Positions 18,168 to 27,744 of a DNA stretch of 64,000 nucleotides are shown one piece after another (position 1 is the first letter of the stretch; each line of letters starts with the position of its first letter). Source of the DNA: Symbiodinium natans (taxonomy: Eukaryota > Sar > Dinophyceae > Suessiales > Symbiodiniaceae); assembly GCA_905221605.1 (NCBI GenBank), contig CAJNDS010001591.1, positions 521,540-585,539 of the forward strand, in the 5' to 3' direction. The notes beneath the pieces were generated by a model, which searched no databases, was not told the DNA's origin, and worked only from the letters and a program-made list of their open reading frames with translations. A program made the translations under genes and the position numbers.

Positions 18168-18310
18168 CTTAGGGTTTAGGGCTTTAGGTTTGGGGTTTAG
18201 GGTTTTGGGCTTGGGGTTTAGGGTTTTGGGCTTGGGGCTTAGGGTGTAGGGTTGGGGGGGGGGGGGGGGGGGGGGGGGTTATAGGGTTTGGGGTTCAGGG
18301 TTTAGGGTGG
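18168..18310. repeat. Telomeric-variant array with embedded poly-G tract
   Basis: TTTAGGG/TTTGGGC units interrupted at 18254-18278 by about 23 G. Confidence 0.85.
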
Positions 18311-18864
18311 CAGAAAAGACAACTCGAGAACGCAAGATGCGTCGGCGCTGGAAATACCAAACCATCCGCCTCAGAGCCCTCTGCAGACGAGGATCGTGTC
18401 TTGAAGATCCACTTCAGGTCGATAAAGCTGTCGATTTTGCGACCAGCAGAGCTCAGGCTCTGTGCGGAATTGAGCTAGGCACTATTGAATCGCTCTTGTG
18501 TGCTGCGTTCGCCTAGTTTAGTACAGCAGCTTGATAGATGCAAATTCTGGAAACTATGCTGCTGTGCATGTCAAAACTGGCTATGGTCTGATGGCACTAG
18601 TCTGGCTGGAAGGGCGAGCAAACTCTCAACCTCACTACCACAAGGGCACCTGCTTGCAAACCTAAACCAAGGAACTTAGCATATCCCCTAATCATTTCTC
18701 AAAACCCCAGCATTGCACGACCGTGGTGTTGGGAGAAGGCACCATGCTCATTGCAGGGGCGTGCAGAATTCTGCACTCGTCACATGCTGCCAGCAAACTT
18801 GTTGCTACTTCGGTATGACTGGCGTCTCCAGAATCAAAAGACCATAATCATGATCACAACCTGC
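18311..18864. other. Repeat-poor stretch with ambiguous open frames
   Basis: Plus: 69-codon frame from 18307 (Arg-rich start). Minus: frame including GRKIDSFIDLKWIFKTRSSS at 18330-18450. Neither strand has a clearly superior splice or start context. No gene is called. Confidence 0.35.
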
Positions 18865-19490
18865 TAGACCCTAAACCCTAAACTCTACACCCTGAACCCT
18901 GAACCCTACACCCTGAACCCTAAACCCTGAACCCTAAACCCGAATCCCCGACCCTCAACCACAACGCAAAAGCACAGACAACTAGAAATCGTCCCCAAGT
19001 GAGGTCCATGGTATGTGCCGTGTAGGGACCGACTTACGGACGATATGAAACCACCCTCCAGCGTGCCTTCAACGAACCCACCTCACCGTGGCACGCACCC
19101 TGTGCCTTCTGAGTACTCCGGGGACCGAAGAATTAGGCTCCTGAAGTCCTTATAAGGATGCAATAGTCAGGGACCTGGAAGTACAATCGGCTCTATGCAC
19201 CAACTATGAAGCTCATTATGGTCGATTCTCAAGCCCTAAACCCTAAACCCTAAACCCTAAACCCTAAACCCTAAACCCTAAACCCTAAACCCCATAAGTA
19301 TTAGGGGTCTCAATATGATTTGTCACGCTCGCGTGACTTGCTCTGAGCTCTCTTGCAGACACGCAGAGGTTGGGAGGACCAAGTGCCACCTGTTGCCGTA
19401 CAGTCAGTGTGAAACTACTACACAACTCGAATGTTAGGGTTTAGGGTTTAGGGTTAAGGGTTTAGGGTCTGGGGTTTAGGGTTTAGGGGG
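18865..19490. repeat. Telomeric arrays and islands
   Basis: CCCTAAA variants (CCCTGAA, CCCTACA) at 18865-18955, CCCTAAA at 19231-19292 and TTTAGGG at 19433-19490. Islands of 120-270 bp between them are open on both strands. A short minus segment near 19105-19120 ends in a strong donor (ACG|GTGAGG). Confidence 0.8.
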
Positions 19491-19628
19491 CTGTTCTTCG
19501 GTGACCTGACGATGGAGTTGCTGGCAACATTGCGAAACGCCTCCCATCCTCCTTTCGCTGCCGCAACTTCCCAAGGGCGTGGTCGAGGAACCGCGGGGGC
19601 CACTTCGCAGGCCGCTTCTCTAATACTG

Positions 19629-19745
19629 ACATTAAGATGAATATTAAGATGAATGTTAAGATGAATATTAAGATGAATGTTAAGATGAATGTTAAGATGA
19701 ATGTTAAGATGAATATTAAGATGAATATTAAGATGAATGTCAAGA
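19629..19745. repeat. 12-bp tandem repeat
   Basis: About ten units of ATTAAGATGAAT with A/G variants at one position. Encodes KMNI/KMNV on plus and HLNI on minus. Confidence 0.9.
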
Positions 19746-19903
19746 TTCATGGTAAAATAAAGAAGGCTGAAGCTCATGTGCGCCGGCTTCGTGGCTGTGG
19801 CAAGATATGGCACGCGGCAATGCAAGTGAACGAACTGCTCAATCAGTATCACCTCCCAAAGATCATCGACTCGGGTTTAGGACTAGGGGGTTTGCGTCTA
19901 TAG
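19746..19903 (+). CDS. Exon-like island downstream of 12-bp repeat
   Basis: The plus frame continues out of the repeat and reads IKKAEAHVRRLRGCGKIWHA then AMQVNELLNQYHLPKIIDSG before telomeric sequence. The minus frame here is less protein-like. Possibly a helical repeat protein; no family assigned. Confidence 0.35.
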
Positions 19904-20062
19904 GGCTTGAGGCTTAGGGCTTAGGGTTTGAAGGAGACCAAGCCCCATAATGAAACATCAAACGGGCACACTCATCTCAGACTCATCGGTCACAGCTTCC
20001 GAGCTGAGTCGCGCCCGTGAGGGCCTGTTCCAGGTGTTTTTGAGACAAGGCGGTGGGTCATC

Positions 20063-20240
20063 CTCAAACCCTAAACCCTAAACCCAAAACCTTCAACCCT
20101 GAACCCTAAACCCTAAACCTATATTTTTTCGCCCCAAAGCCTCAACCCTGAACCCTAAACCCTAACACTCTAAACCCTAAACCCTAAACCCTAAACCCTA
20201 AACCCTAAACCCTAAACCCTAAACCCTAAACCCTAAACCC
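20063..20240. repeat. Telomeric array, CCCTAAA
   Basis: Two blocks (20063-20125 with variants, 20145-20240 nearly perfect) split by TATTTTTTCGCCCCAAAG. Confidence 0.9.
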
Positions 20241-20483
20241 CAACAAAGATTAAAGGTCTTCTTGGATTCACGGCTGCAACATCGAAGGAGCTCTGGGCTT
20301 CGATTGGGGACTTTGGGTTTGGGGCTTAGGGTTTAGGGGTAAAGCCGTACGGCTCAGGGTTTGGGGGATGCCCCGAAGATACTCCCAAAATACGACGGTC
20401 CTCATTCTAGCAGGCCCCCGCAAGAAGGGTCCATGCCCCCAAAATCCGAGAATCCCTCCTTTCGAGGAATGCCCGGGTTCAAA

Positions 20484-20985
20484 ACAGCGCCCTCAACCCC
20501 AAACCCTAAACCCCTACACCCCTACACCCCCAAACACCCTAAACCCCTCAACCCCTAACACCCCTAAACCCCCAAATCCCAAACCCCTAAAACTACATTG
20601 GGGCTTCGCTTTGGGTTCCATACGGGGCCCGGCCTGTGACTGTCCGCCGGCTCCATGTCTTGATACAAGTAGGTCAAGGGGACTCAAGGGCGAACCCTTA
20701 TAAGGGGACCTCAGGGTTTATTTGGGGGGTATCAAGGGGGTACTTAGGGGTTGTTTGAGGGCTCTTAAGGGGGTTCTTTAGGGGGTGCTTAGGTATACAA
20801 GGTATAGATAGGGGTTATTATAGGGGAATAGGATGTCCCTTCTAGGGCCCTCTAGCAGGGCCAGCTCCAGGCCGAGATAGTAAGCCAAATGCTGCAGGGT
20901 TTATGGGGCTTTTAGGGTGTTGGGGTTAGGGCTTCGAGGGGTTTAGTAGTTTGGGGGTTTAGGAGGGTTAAGGTTGGGGCATAGG
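20484..20985. repeat. Degenerate telomeric variants and G-rich run
   Basis: CCCCTAAAC/CCCCTACAC octamers at 20484-20600, then a G-rich stretch (GGGTACTTAGGGG-like) to 20985 containing TATAAGGGGACC hairpin pieces. No gene seen. Confidence 0.6.
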
Positions 20986-21290
20986 GTCATAACGCAGTAT
21001 TGACCTTATACGCAACAGTCGTCATGCTGGCAAAATGAACGGTATGACCGCGTGGCATGCTAAAGCTTGTCTTCGCCTTCTTAGCAGTACGCTTAGTACT
21101 GTAGCATGTCGCGTACTGTTCTGAGATATTACGGTTTCTGCCGTCAATATTACCAGGCGATACATGCCGAAAACCCCTAACCACCACAGCATTCCCCCTG
21201 CTTCCCTTGGCCTGAAGACCGGATCTGGCAGGCCCTGCACCAAGGGGCCCGGCTGCACCTAAGGATCGGAGAAGGTCCGGGCCAGAGGTG
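20986..21290. other. Repeat-poor island, strand uncertain
   Basis: The minus strand is open for 78 codons from 21258 and the plus strand has shorter frames. A plus acceptor-like site (GTCTTCGCCTTCTTAG) sits at 21084. No recognisable protein. Confidence 0.3.
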
Positions 21291-21299
21291 GTAAGGGTT

Positions 21300-21410
21300 C
21301 TTTGGGTTTAGGGCTTATAGGGTTTAGGGTTTAGGGGTTAGGGTTTAGGGTTTAGGGCTTATAGGGTTTAGGGTTTACGGCTTAGGGTTTAGGGTTTAGG
21401 GATGGTAAGG
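21300..21410. repeat. Telomeric array, TTTAGGG
   Basis: TTTAGGG with CTTATAGGG interruptions. A further array at 21540-21590 is followed by the exon-like island at 21596. Confidence 0.85.
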
Positions 21411-21595
21411 TTGGTTGGGTTCCGGAATGTTAAAGAGAACCCTTCAACGACTGTTGCGAGCGCAGAGCTGTGCTCCTCCTTTCTGTAAAGATGAAATCTT
21501 GATGGCTTTATAATTAGAATGAGAATCGGGTTGATAATTTAGGGTTTTAGGGTTTAGGGTTTAGGGTTTAGGGTTTAGGGTGTAGGGGTCCCCAC

Positions 21596-21644
21596 CAACG
21601 TCTCCATGACCTTCCGCGCTTCTCTCGGCTTGCTTTCAGCGCGC
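21596..21644 (-). CDS. Exon-like island
   Basis: Acceptor GCGTGACAG at 21645, 49-nt frame RAESKPREARKVMETL, donor |GTGGGG at 21595. The charged helix is consistent with the next minus island (about 21775-21850, reading ELVEGRAELESTDKLEIR). Part of a run of minus-strand islands from 21596 to 26792. Confidence 0.45.
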
Positions 21645-21674
21645 CTGTCACGCGCAAGCCCCTTTTTTTGCCTA

Positions 21675-21960
21675 AGCCCTAAGCCCTAAGCCCTAAGCCC
21701 TAAACCCTAAACCCTAAACCCTAAACCCTAAACCCTAAACCCCTAAACCCCTAAACACCCCTAAAGCTTGGAAGCGCCCAACTTTGACCTGATCTCGAGC
21801 TTGTCTGTGGACTCCAGCTCGGCACGACCTTCAACGAGCTCCTAAACCCTAAGCCCTAAGCCCTAAACCCTAAACCCTGAACCCTGAACCCTGAACCCTA
21901 AACCCTAAACCCTAAACCCGAAACCCGAACCCGAAACCCTAAACCCTAAACCCTAAACCA
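21675..21960. repeat. Telomeric arrays, CCCTAAA/CCCTAAG
   Basis: 21675-21765 and 21840-21960 flank the 21775-21840 island. Both include CCCTAAG or CCCTGAA variant runs. Confidence 0.85.
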
Positions 21961-21963
21961 AAC

Positions 21964-22019
21964 AAGGCCTTCTGGGCGCCGAGCATCCAGATACACAGCC
22001 GCCACCCCGCTGGCATTCA
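21964..22019 (-). CDS. Exon-like island
   Basis: Acceptor TTCTCGGCAG at 22020, 56-nt frame NASGVAAVYLDARRPEGL, donor |GTTTGG at 21963. The frame also stays open upstream. Beta-rich. The next minus island (22270-22370) reads VVWDQAAPVGALLHRGMLAS, reminiscent of a beta-propeller strand, but no repeat register is provable. Confidence 0.45.
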
Positions 22020-22054
22020 CTGCCGAGAATCCACCCAAGGCACCACACCTTGGG

Positions 22055-22457
22055 GCTTCAAAGGGTTCAGGGGTTTAGGGTTTAGGGTTCCGGTTTAGGG
22101 GTTTAAGGATGTTTAAAGGGTTTAGGGGTTAGGGGCTTCGAAGGGGTTTAGAGGCTTAGGGGTTTAAGGGTTTAGGGGCTTAGGGGTCTAAGGGTTTAGG
22201 GGCAAGGGGGTAGGGGCTTCGAAGGGTTCAGTGGCTTCGGGTTGAGGGGTATAAGCATCTTGCGGGCCCTGCAAAACACAGTGACTGGCGCGCGCCCGAG
22301 TCCGAGCACGATGCCAGCATGCCACGATGGAGGAGGGCGCCGACAGGGGCAGCTTGATCCCACACCACCTCAAGGGTTTAGGGTTTAGGGTTTAGGGTTT
22401 AGGGTTTAGGGTTAGGGGTTAGGGGTTAGGGGTTAGGGTTTGGGGTTTAGGGTTGAG
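22055..22457. repeat. Degenerate TTTAGGGG/TTTAGGG arrays
   Basis: 22055-22260 is a diverged GGGGTTTAGGGGCTTAGGGG mix; 22371-22457 begins as perfect TTTAGGG and ends as GGGGTTA octamers. Confidence 0.8.
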
Positions 22458-22591
22458 GGGAACAAGAAATCTCATGAGTACGCCAATGGCCATCTTGGCA
22501 CTGCTCAAGACCCAACGCGCCGCAAAGGGGAGCTATCAACGCATCCTCACAAGATCCCACAGCACTCGAACACCAAGGACCAACAGGTAAT

Positions 22592-22690
22592 CCCCCCCTG
22601 ATATGACCACCCTAATATATTGGATAACCCCCCCCCCCCCCGCATATACTCTAAGCTAACTATAATGGGAGTCTTGAATGTTAGGGGGGC
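22592..22690. mobile_element. Palindromic element, family G-like
   Basis: TAATCCCCCCCTGATATGA and ATAACCCCCCCC halves with CTAACTATAATGGGAGTC at the right. It begins where the plus-open island at 22450-22590 ends in CAG|GTAATC, so it may mark an intron boundary. Confidence 0.45.
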
Positions 22691-22741
22691 ACGGGGCTTT
22701 TCATGTTACGGGGAAGGGATTCCTTTGGCCCCTTTGACTTC

Positions 22742-23045
22742 CTAAACCCTAAACCCTAAACCCTAAACCCTAAACCCTAAACCCTAATATTAGACAACCC
22801 CCCCCCCTCGCCTCACCGAGGTGGGAGAGATCTCACAAGGCGCCTGATCGTCGGGAAGAGCTTGCACCAAGTCCTCGGCGCGCCAGGTGGGGGCTTCGTA
22901 CCCTTTTTCGGGGTCCCTTAAGGGGATTCTATACTATTTGGGGCATAAACGGCATAAACCCTAAACCCTAAACCCTAAACCCTAAGCCCTAAGCCCTAAA
23001 CCCTAAACCCCAAACCCTAAACCCTAAACCCTAAACCTTACCCCT
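22742..23045. repeat. Telomeric arrays with a family-C fragment
   Basis: CCCTAAA at 22742-22792 and 22950-23040; 22903-22950 carries GTACCCTTTTTCGGGGTCCC and CTATACTATTTGGGG of family C. Confidence 0.75.
22817..22873 (-). CDS. Exon-like island
   Basis: Acceptor GCGCCGAG at 22874, exactly 19 codons (DLVQALPDDQAPCEISPTS), donor |GTGAGG at 22816. This is one of the strongest local splice pairs. The frame is also open upstream (EAPTWRAE). No family recognised. Confidence 0.5.
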
Positions 23046-23149
23046 ATTTTGGGAAATACCCAGGTGGAGGGCCATGGCAAAGCTCTGTAAAAGGCATGTC
23101 AACACCGCGCGTCAAACCTTGAACTTTTGATCTTTGCACCTCTCTGCCT

Positions 23150-23345
23150 TAAACCCTAAGGCCCCTAAGGCCCCTAAGGCCCTAAAGCCCTAAAGCCCTA
23201 AGCCCTAAGGCCCTAAAGCCCTAAAGCCCTAAGGCCCTCAAGCCCTCAAGCCCTAAAGCCCTAAAGCCCTAAAGCCCTAAAGCCCTAAAGCCCTAAAGCC
23301 CTAAAGCCTAAAGCCTAAAGCCTAAACTCGAATAAACCCCAAACT
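23150..23345. repeat. Telomere-derived CCCTAAAG array
   Basis: About 25 units, mostly the octamer CCCTAAAG and heptamer CCCTAAG, ending in CCTAAAG. The uniform variant shows tandem amplification after mutation instead of telomerase copying. Confidence 0.85.
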
Positions 23346-23369
23346 TCTGAACTCCCTAAACCCGTATTG

Positions 23370-23462
23370 GGCTAAGGCTGCGACAGCACGCAAGTCCTCC
23401 TCGTAGCAGGGCCTTTTCAGCTTGAGAAGCAAAGGCCCCAATAACAGCATCACGAACTTTCT
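23370..23462 (-). CDS. Exon-like island
   Basis: Acceptor CAGGAATACAG at 23463, then EKVRDAVIGAFASQAEKALL and RGGLACCRSLS. The amphipathic helical frame is open for about 33 codons. Lower edge approximate. Confidence 0.45.
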
Positions 23463-23539
23463 CTGTATTCCTGCCCCCCCGAAACCCTAAACCTGGTTCG
23501 GGGGTTAGTTTGGGTGGCAAGGCTCAACTTGGCCCTTCT

Positions 23540-23630
23540 TAGGGTTTAGGGTTTAGGGTTTAGGGTTGAGGGTTTGGGGTTTAGGGTTTAGGGTTTAGGG
23601 TTTAGGGTTCAGGGTTTAGGGTGTAGGGTT
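23540..23630. repeat. Telomeric array, TTTAGGG
   Basis: About twelve TTTAGGG units with TTGAGGG and TTCAGGG variants. Confidence 0.9.
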
Positions 23631-23633
23631 GTT

Positions 23634-23783
23634 GGCCCTGCAGACATTGCAAACGGGAGCAGAGGGGTGTAACACGGTGCCTGTCCGATGTGCGTTGCCG
23701 CAAAAACGCGGCGAGACCCGCGCAGTGGCAGAGATCGGCCTCCCACCCTCCCTCTCATTTCCCATTTTTGCGTCGGCCCGATC
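23634..23783 (-). CDS. Exon-like island
   Basis: Acceptor CATTGGCCAG at 23784, then about 50 open codons beginning DRADAKMGNEREGGRPISAT and ending in a Cys pair (CNVC). A second minus frame is also open. No family recognised. Confidence 0.35.
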
Positions 23784-23839
23784 CTGGCCAATGTAAGAAG
23801 CTCACAAGCCAGCAAAAAGAATCCTCTTCCTAATCCCTA

Positions 23840-24060
23840 AACCCCAAAACCGAAAGACCCTAACCCCACCGGCTGCATCAGAGATTCCCCGAAGTCTCTC
23901 AGACTCTCAGTCTCACCCGGGCGCCGCGCGAAGAGGCAATTTGAAGCCTCGCGCCGGCGCGAGTTGGCCATCGAAGAGAAAGTTTCGGGTTTGGGCAAGT
24001 ATAGGGTGAATATTTTATAGGGTATATAGGGTTTAGGGCAAAGGGTGCGCATATAGAGTA
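23840..24060 (-). CDS. Exon-like island
   Basis: Minus frame reading MANSRRREASNCLFARRPGE and TESLRDFGESLMQP, with a donor |GTGGGG near 23868. The plus strand has several stops. Edges approximate. Confidence 0.35.
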
Positions 24061-24194
24061 TAGAGATATATAGGATATACAGTAGAGGGTCTAGAGTTTA
24101 GGGGCTTAAAGGGGAATTCGATCCGATTGCAGGAGTCTTGGGAGCAGCTGCCTGATGCGGTCGCCCGCTTTGAAGCCACCAGAACCTGCCATGG

Positions 24195-24360
24195 TTGAGG
24201 GTTTAGGGTTTAGAGGGTTTAGGGTTTAGGGTTTAGGGTTTAGGGTTTAGGGTTTAGAGGGTTTAGAGGGTTTAGGGTTTAGGGTTTAGGGTTTAGGGTT
24301 TAGGGTTCAGGGTTCAGGGTTTAGGGTTGAGGGTTTAGGGTTTTAGGGCTTCGGGTTTGT
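24195..24360. repeat. Telomeric array, TTTAGGG
   Basis: About 23 units with TTTAGAGGG interruptions. The small island before it (24120-24194) is open on both strands. Confidence 0.9.
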
Positions 24361-24436
24361 CACTCACATGTGGCCAGGACAGAGTGCGCCAGCGTGGGCA
24401 ATCTTGTAGTGGTCAAACCCTACACCCGAAACCCCC

Positions 24437-24525
24437 AACAAATGCAGATGCTGCGCAGCACTTCTAGCAGCATATTGAAGCCAGCCTTCGACAAGAAGGT
24501 CGAAAGGCTGTCCATACTCGACCAC
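24437..24525 (-). CDS. Exon-like island
   Basis: Acceptor TTCCCGTGCAG at 24526, then VVEYGQPFDLLVEGWLQYAA and RSAAQHLHLLG. The hydrophobic and helical pattern is convincing. The opposite strand is also open for 88 codons (24370-24636), so strand is probable and not certain. Confidence 0.45.
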
Positions 24526-24649
24526 CTGCACGGGAAGACACCACTAACAGCTCGGCAGAGCAAGCGTGCTGAGTACCCAACCGATCAGTTTCTGAAAAAA
24601 CAAATAGGATTTCAACACCTCCAAAGCCCAACATGACGGCAAGGCACAG

Positions 24650-24745
24650 ACAGCGAGACAGACAGAGAGAGAGAAAGGAACAAAAACAAGAGAGAGAGAG
24701 AGAGAGGTGTATGTGTATATATATATACACACACACACATATATG
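24650..24745. repeat. (GA)n, (TA)n and (CA)n microsatellite
   Basis: AGACAGAGAG run, then TATATATA and CACACACA. Confidence 0.9.
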
Positions 24746-25057
24746 CGGGAGGGCTTTTAGAAGCAACGAGTATGAAAACCCAGATGTCCGACTTCAAGTA
24801 GCTTGCTGGGAGGTGCCGGGAAGGCTCCGGAAACTAATTGAATCATATCTGCTCACAGTACTCTCGTTCTTCTTGGAACTTGCTAATCATTTGCCAGAGA
24901 AATAGGTGTTGTTATGTTTCCTATGGACAGACAGGCTTGGCCCAGCGAAATAGGTTTTTCATGCGTTGTATAGACATGTCGTATCCCAAACCCCTTCCCA
25001 GTAGCTATACACATCAATAGAGTATGTGGGAAGGCTGGGGTTTATGCTTTCCCGCAG

Positions 25058-25326
25058 GCTCTGATGAATTTTGCAAATATGAGCCCTTCATCGAGGAAAG
25101 GCCTGTATTCTTTTGTGGTTGGCCTGTCGTGCCCACAGAATATCAAAGGAAGGAAGTCCGCTCAGTGCAGTACGACGACTAGTTTGATGCGAAACCGATT
25201 CTACTCGGCCAGGCCGGCCAAAGTATAGAGGTGTACATTGGCAAGCGAGACAAGAACCATGGGGAAAGTTACCCGCAAAAACGACTTTGGAGCCGCTGGC
25301 TCAATTGCAACCGGTTAGAGGTTTAG
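25058..25326 (+). pseudogene. Plus-strand coding-like segment with an in-frame TAG
   Basis: After a strong acceptor (TTTATGCTTTCCCGCAG at 25057) the frame reads SDEFCKYEPFIEERPVFFCG and continues about 40 codons to TAG at 25180-25182, then about 47 more in the same frame (for example QAGQSIEVYIGKRDKNHGES) to a TAG at 25324. It may be a disabled exon. The minus strand holds one 70-codon frame, so the call is uncertain. A further plus frame upstream (24757-24905) reads LRKLIESYLLTVLSFFLELA. Confidence 0.35.
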
Positions 25327-25397
25327 GGTTTAGGGTTTAGGGTTGAGGGTTTAGGGTTTAGGGTTTAGGGTTTAGGGTTTAGGGTTTAGGGTTTAGG
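25316..25397. repeat. Telomeric array, TTTAGGG
   Basis: About eleven TTTAGGG units. A CCCTAAA array at 25498-25542 follows after a minus-open island (GVEWAESSVYGDLRARAPDP). Confidence 0.9.
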
Positions 25398-25542
25398 GGA
25401 TGTGTCCACCCCAGTTGCAAACCATTCACGTGGATCGGGAGCCCGGGCCCTCAAGTCCCCATAAACGCTGCTTTCCGCCCACTCAACCCCCAGGGAAAAC
25501 CCTAAACCCTAAACCCTAAACCCTAAACCCTAAACCCTAAAC

Positions 25543-25601
25543 CAGTGCCTTTCCCTTCAAAGATGAAGGCCAGTTGAACACATGGTTGCTGCGTCCACGC
25601 G
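25543..25601 (-). CDS. Exon-like island
   Basis: Strong acceptor GTTTGTTTTCCGACAG at 25602, 59-nt frame AWTQQPCVQLAFIFEGKGT, donor G|GTTTAGGG at 25542 leading directly into the telomeric array. All three signals agree. Confidence 0.5.
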
Positions 25602-25643
25602 CTGTCGGAAAACAAACGGCTCAGGTTCAAAAGAACCCGAAGC

Positions 25644-25741
25644 TTGGGACGTTTCCCCCTTACACTAACAGTCTTAATGGGGATCATAGTACCCGCCCCC
25701 TATCATCCCGATTAAGGACTGCACAAAGGGGAACATGTCAA
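25644..25741. mobile_element. Palindromic element, family A
   Basis: TTGGGACGTTTCCCCCTTACA left, CTAACAGTC, GATTAAGGACTGC and GGGGAACATGTCAA right. Somewhat diverged. It lies upstream (minus sense) of the exon at 25543. Confidence 0.7.
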
Positions 25742-25947
25742 CCCGCGGCCCTTCACCGGAGGAACTCAAGACCTTGCGTTCTTGAATGCCCAGCGAAACC
25801 CCACATCAAAAGACAGCCCTCACGCGCCGAAGCTCGGATCAAGACCTAGAACAGCACAGCTAACATAAAGACGCTGAGCAAATTGGTGACATTGCTGTCG
25901 ACAAGCCAGTCTAATCCAAAAAAGGCACCCCACAGCGTCAAACACTC

Positions 25948-26011
25948 TCACTCCCAAATCAACACAGATGCTTGCTTTGCAGCGAGCAACACTTGTGAGG
26001 CCAACTCCTCA
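25948..26011 (-). CDS. Exon-like island, possible terminal exon
   Basis: Acceptor CAAAGCTGCAG at 26012, then EELASQVLLAAKQASVLIWE and TGA at 25948-25950. A helical end of a minus-strand gene whose earlier exons may be 26150-26792. Confidence 0.45.
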
Positions 26012-26149
26012 CTGCAGCTTTGAGTGAGAAGTGACGATGAACTGCGCGTTCAACTCTCCTTGCAGCTGAGGCCGAAGCCCTGAAACACACACAACATCAC
26101 CGGTCGGCGCATGCACGTGGCAAGCACGTCCTGCTCTCAGCTGATGCCC

Positions 26150-26288
26150 ATGCTGCGCATACTGCGCTTGGAGCACCCAAGCCGTACTTCTGAGGGTGGA
26201 CCAGAACTACAGGACCATCCAGCCGCCACGTCTGAGGGCGGCGCACAACCTGGTTGACGCCGGTCAGGGCTTGCTGAACATCAGCTCG
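26150..26288 (-). CDS. Exon-like island
   Basis: Frame RADVQQALTGVNQVVRRPQT then WRLDGPVVLVHPQKYGLGAP. Open for 76 codons on the minus strand between the CACT microsatellite and 26097; the plus strand is open too but less protein-like. Family unknown. Confidence 0.45.
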
Positions 26289-26302
26289 CTCCGGCGAGGC
26301 CA

Positions 26303-26405
26303 CTCGCTCACTCACTCGCTCGCTCACTCACTCACTCACTCACTGGCTCACTCACTCACTCACTCACTGACTCACTCACTCACTCACTCCCTCACTCACT
26401 CAATA
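26303..26405. repeat. (CACT)n/(TCAC)n microsatellite
   Basis: About 25 units of the tetranucleotide with a few G substitutions, then TA-rich sequence to 26440. Confidence 0.95.
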
Positions 26406-26654
26406 TATACATATTTATATATCTATACATAAACAAAATATGTAGATGTTAGGGTTTACAGGGTTGAGGGTTTAGGGGCTAGGGTCTATATGTGAGAGGG
26501 AGTCGGAGATGGAGAGTGAACAGAAAGACGGGAGGCAGCCGCGACTACGTGATGGACATCGAACCGCATCGGCACCTGCGTCTTCTCCATTGGGCCCTGC
26601 ACCACACAGCGCGCAGAGTTCGGAGATGGGTTTCGGGTTTCGGGTTTCGGGTTT

Positions 26655-26792
26655 GGTGCGAGCTGCTGCAAGATGCTTCGAGCGGCTCTGCCCCCAACCA
26701 ATTAACGCACTTGGATTGTTGCCAGGTGTTGGCGCCTGCACGCTGATGTACATTGCTTCCACCTGGAAGTAAGAGTCGAAGGGGCACGGCGC
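26655..26792 (-). CDS. Exon-like island
   Basis: Acceptor CTTCATTCTTGGCAG at 26793, then APCPFDSYFQVEAMYISVQA and PTPGNNPSALIGWGQSRSKH. About 46 open codons. The next minus island (26510-26625) reads GPMEKTQVPMRFDVHHVVAA. Together with 26150 and 25948 these may be one gene. Confidence 0.5.
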
Positions 26793-26997
26793 CTGCCAAG
26801 AATGAAGCAGCCGCAAAGGCTCGAAAGGAGGGAGCCCCAGAAGCGAGCTGAAGGGGCCATGGTAGTCAGTCAAGAAGGGCTGCAAAAGAAACTACTTGGG
26901 AAGCTACGCGCACCAGAGAACAGCAGGTGCCGACATGCTGACCGCAGCTAACAAATCAGCCTCCGTGCCACGTCACAAGACCTCCCTGTTACTCTCT

Positions 26998-27070
26998 GTA
27001 CCTACAGTTTCAGTTGATATACCTACTCATCAAGGGGTAGCTACTACTAAACTGTAGGCAAAGGGTCCCT
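26998..27070. mobile_element. Palindromic element, family D
   Basis: GTACCTACAGTTT and AAACTGTAGGCAAAGGGTCC arms around a TACCTACTCATCAAGG centre. Relatives at 37341 and 55709. Confidence 0.6.
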
Positions 27071-27385
27071 AAACCCCAAACCCTAAACCCTAAACCCTAA
27101 CCCTAAACCCTAAACCCTAAACCCTAAACCCTAAACCCTAAACCCTATTATCAACCCTAATAGAGTCCGGTCTTCCGATCGGTACCCTGCCTCGTCGCAC
27201 CAGCACACCTTCAACTCCACAGCCTGTTGGCAAAGGCTCCAGTGTCTCCAGACCACTTCCAAGAAACAAAGGTTTAGGGTTTAGGGTTTAGGGTTTAGGG
27301 TTTAGGGTTTAGGGTTTAGGGTTTAGGGTTTAGGGTTTAGGGTTTAGGGTTTAGGGTTTAGGGTTTAGGGTTTAGGGTTTAGGGC
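27066..27385. repeat. Telomeric arrays, CCCTAAA then TTTAGGG
   Basis: CCCTAAA at 27066-27150 and TTTAGGG at 27271-27385 (about sixteen perfect units) flank an island (27180-27268) whose minus frame reads VVWRHWSLCQQAVELKVCWC. Confidence 0.9.
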
Positions 27386-27424
27386 AGAACGTGGACTCAA
27401 TGAAAGCACGAACTGCCGGGCAGA

Positions 27425-27447
27425 GGGGGGGGGGGGGGGGGGGGGGG
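27425..27447. repeat. Poly-G tract
   Basis: About 22 G in a row. The following island (27450-27530) reads VWRGVAVDKAEIRCRQARFH on minus after a GGGTTTCAG acceptor. Confidence 0.9.
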
Positions 27448-27536
27448 CGACATGAAATCTCGCTTGACGGCATCGGATTTCGGCCTTGTCCACAGCGACA
27501 CCACGCCACACCTGAAACCCAGGGAAGCTTTCTCCA

Positions 27537-27654
27537 CTGGCTCTAAGGGAATGAGGGAATTAAGCACCTTGTATACTCTATACTCTACACATACCCTTTT
27601 GTGGGATTCTGCAGGGTAGCTGATTCCCTCAAGCCCGACTACTCAGAACCAGTA
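27537..27654. mobile_element. Palindromic element, family B (diverged)
   Basis: CTGGCTCTAAGGGAATGAGG left, GATTCCCTC and ACTCAGAACCAG right, with TATACTCTATACTCTAC in the centre. Confidence 0.55.
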
Positions 27655-27744
27655 GGATCAGCCATGACCCGTTCACCATCTTCAAGACCTTACTGCAACG
27701 TCAAGGCCCACGAAAGTCTCCAAATGCATCCATACTGGAAAACT

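Noticed and set aside
25165-25182. An 18-nt in-frame mini-intron (GTGCAG...CTAG) that would remove the internal TAG.
   Set aside because: Introns this short are known only in special lineages, other introns here are 170-460 bp, and nothing else supports it.
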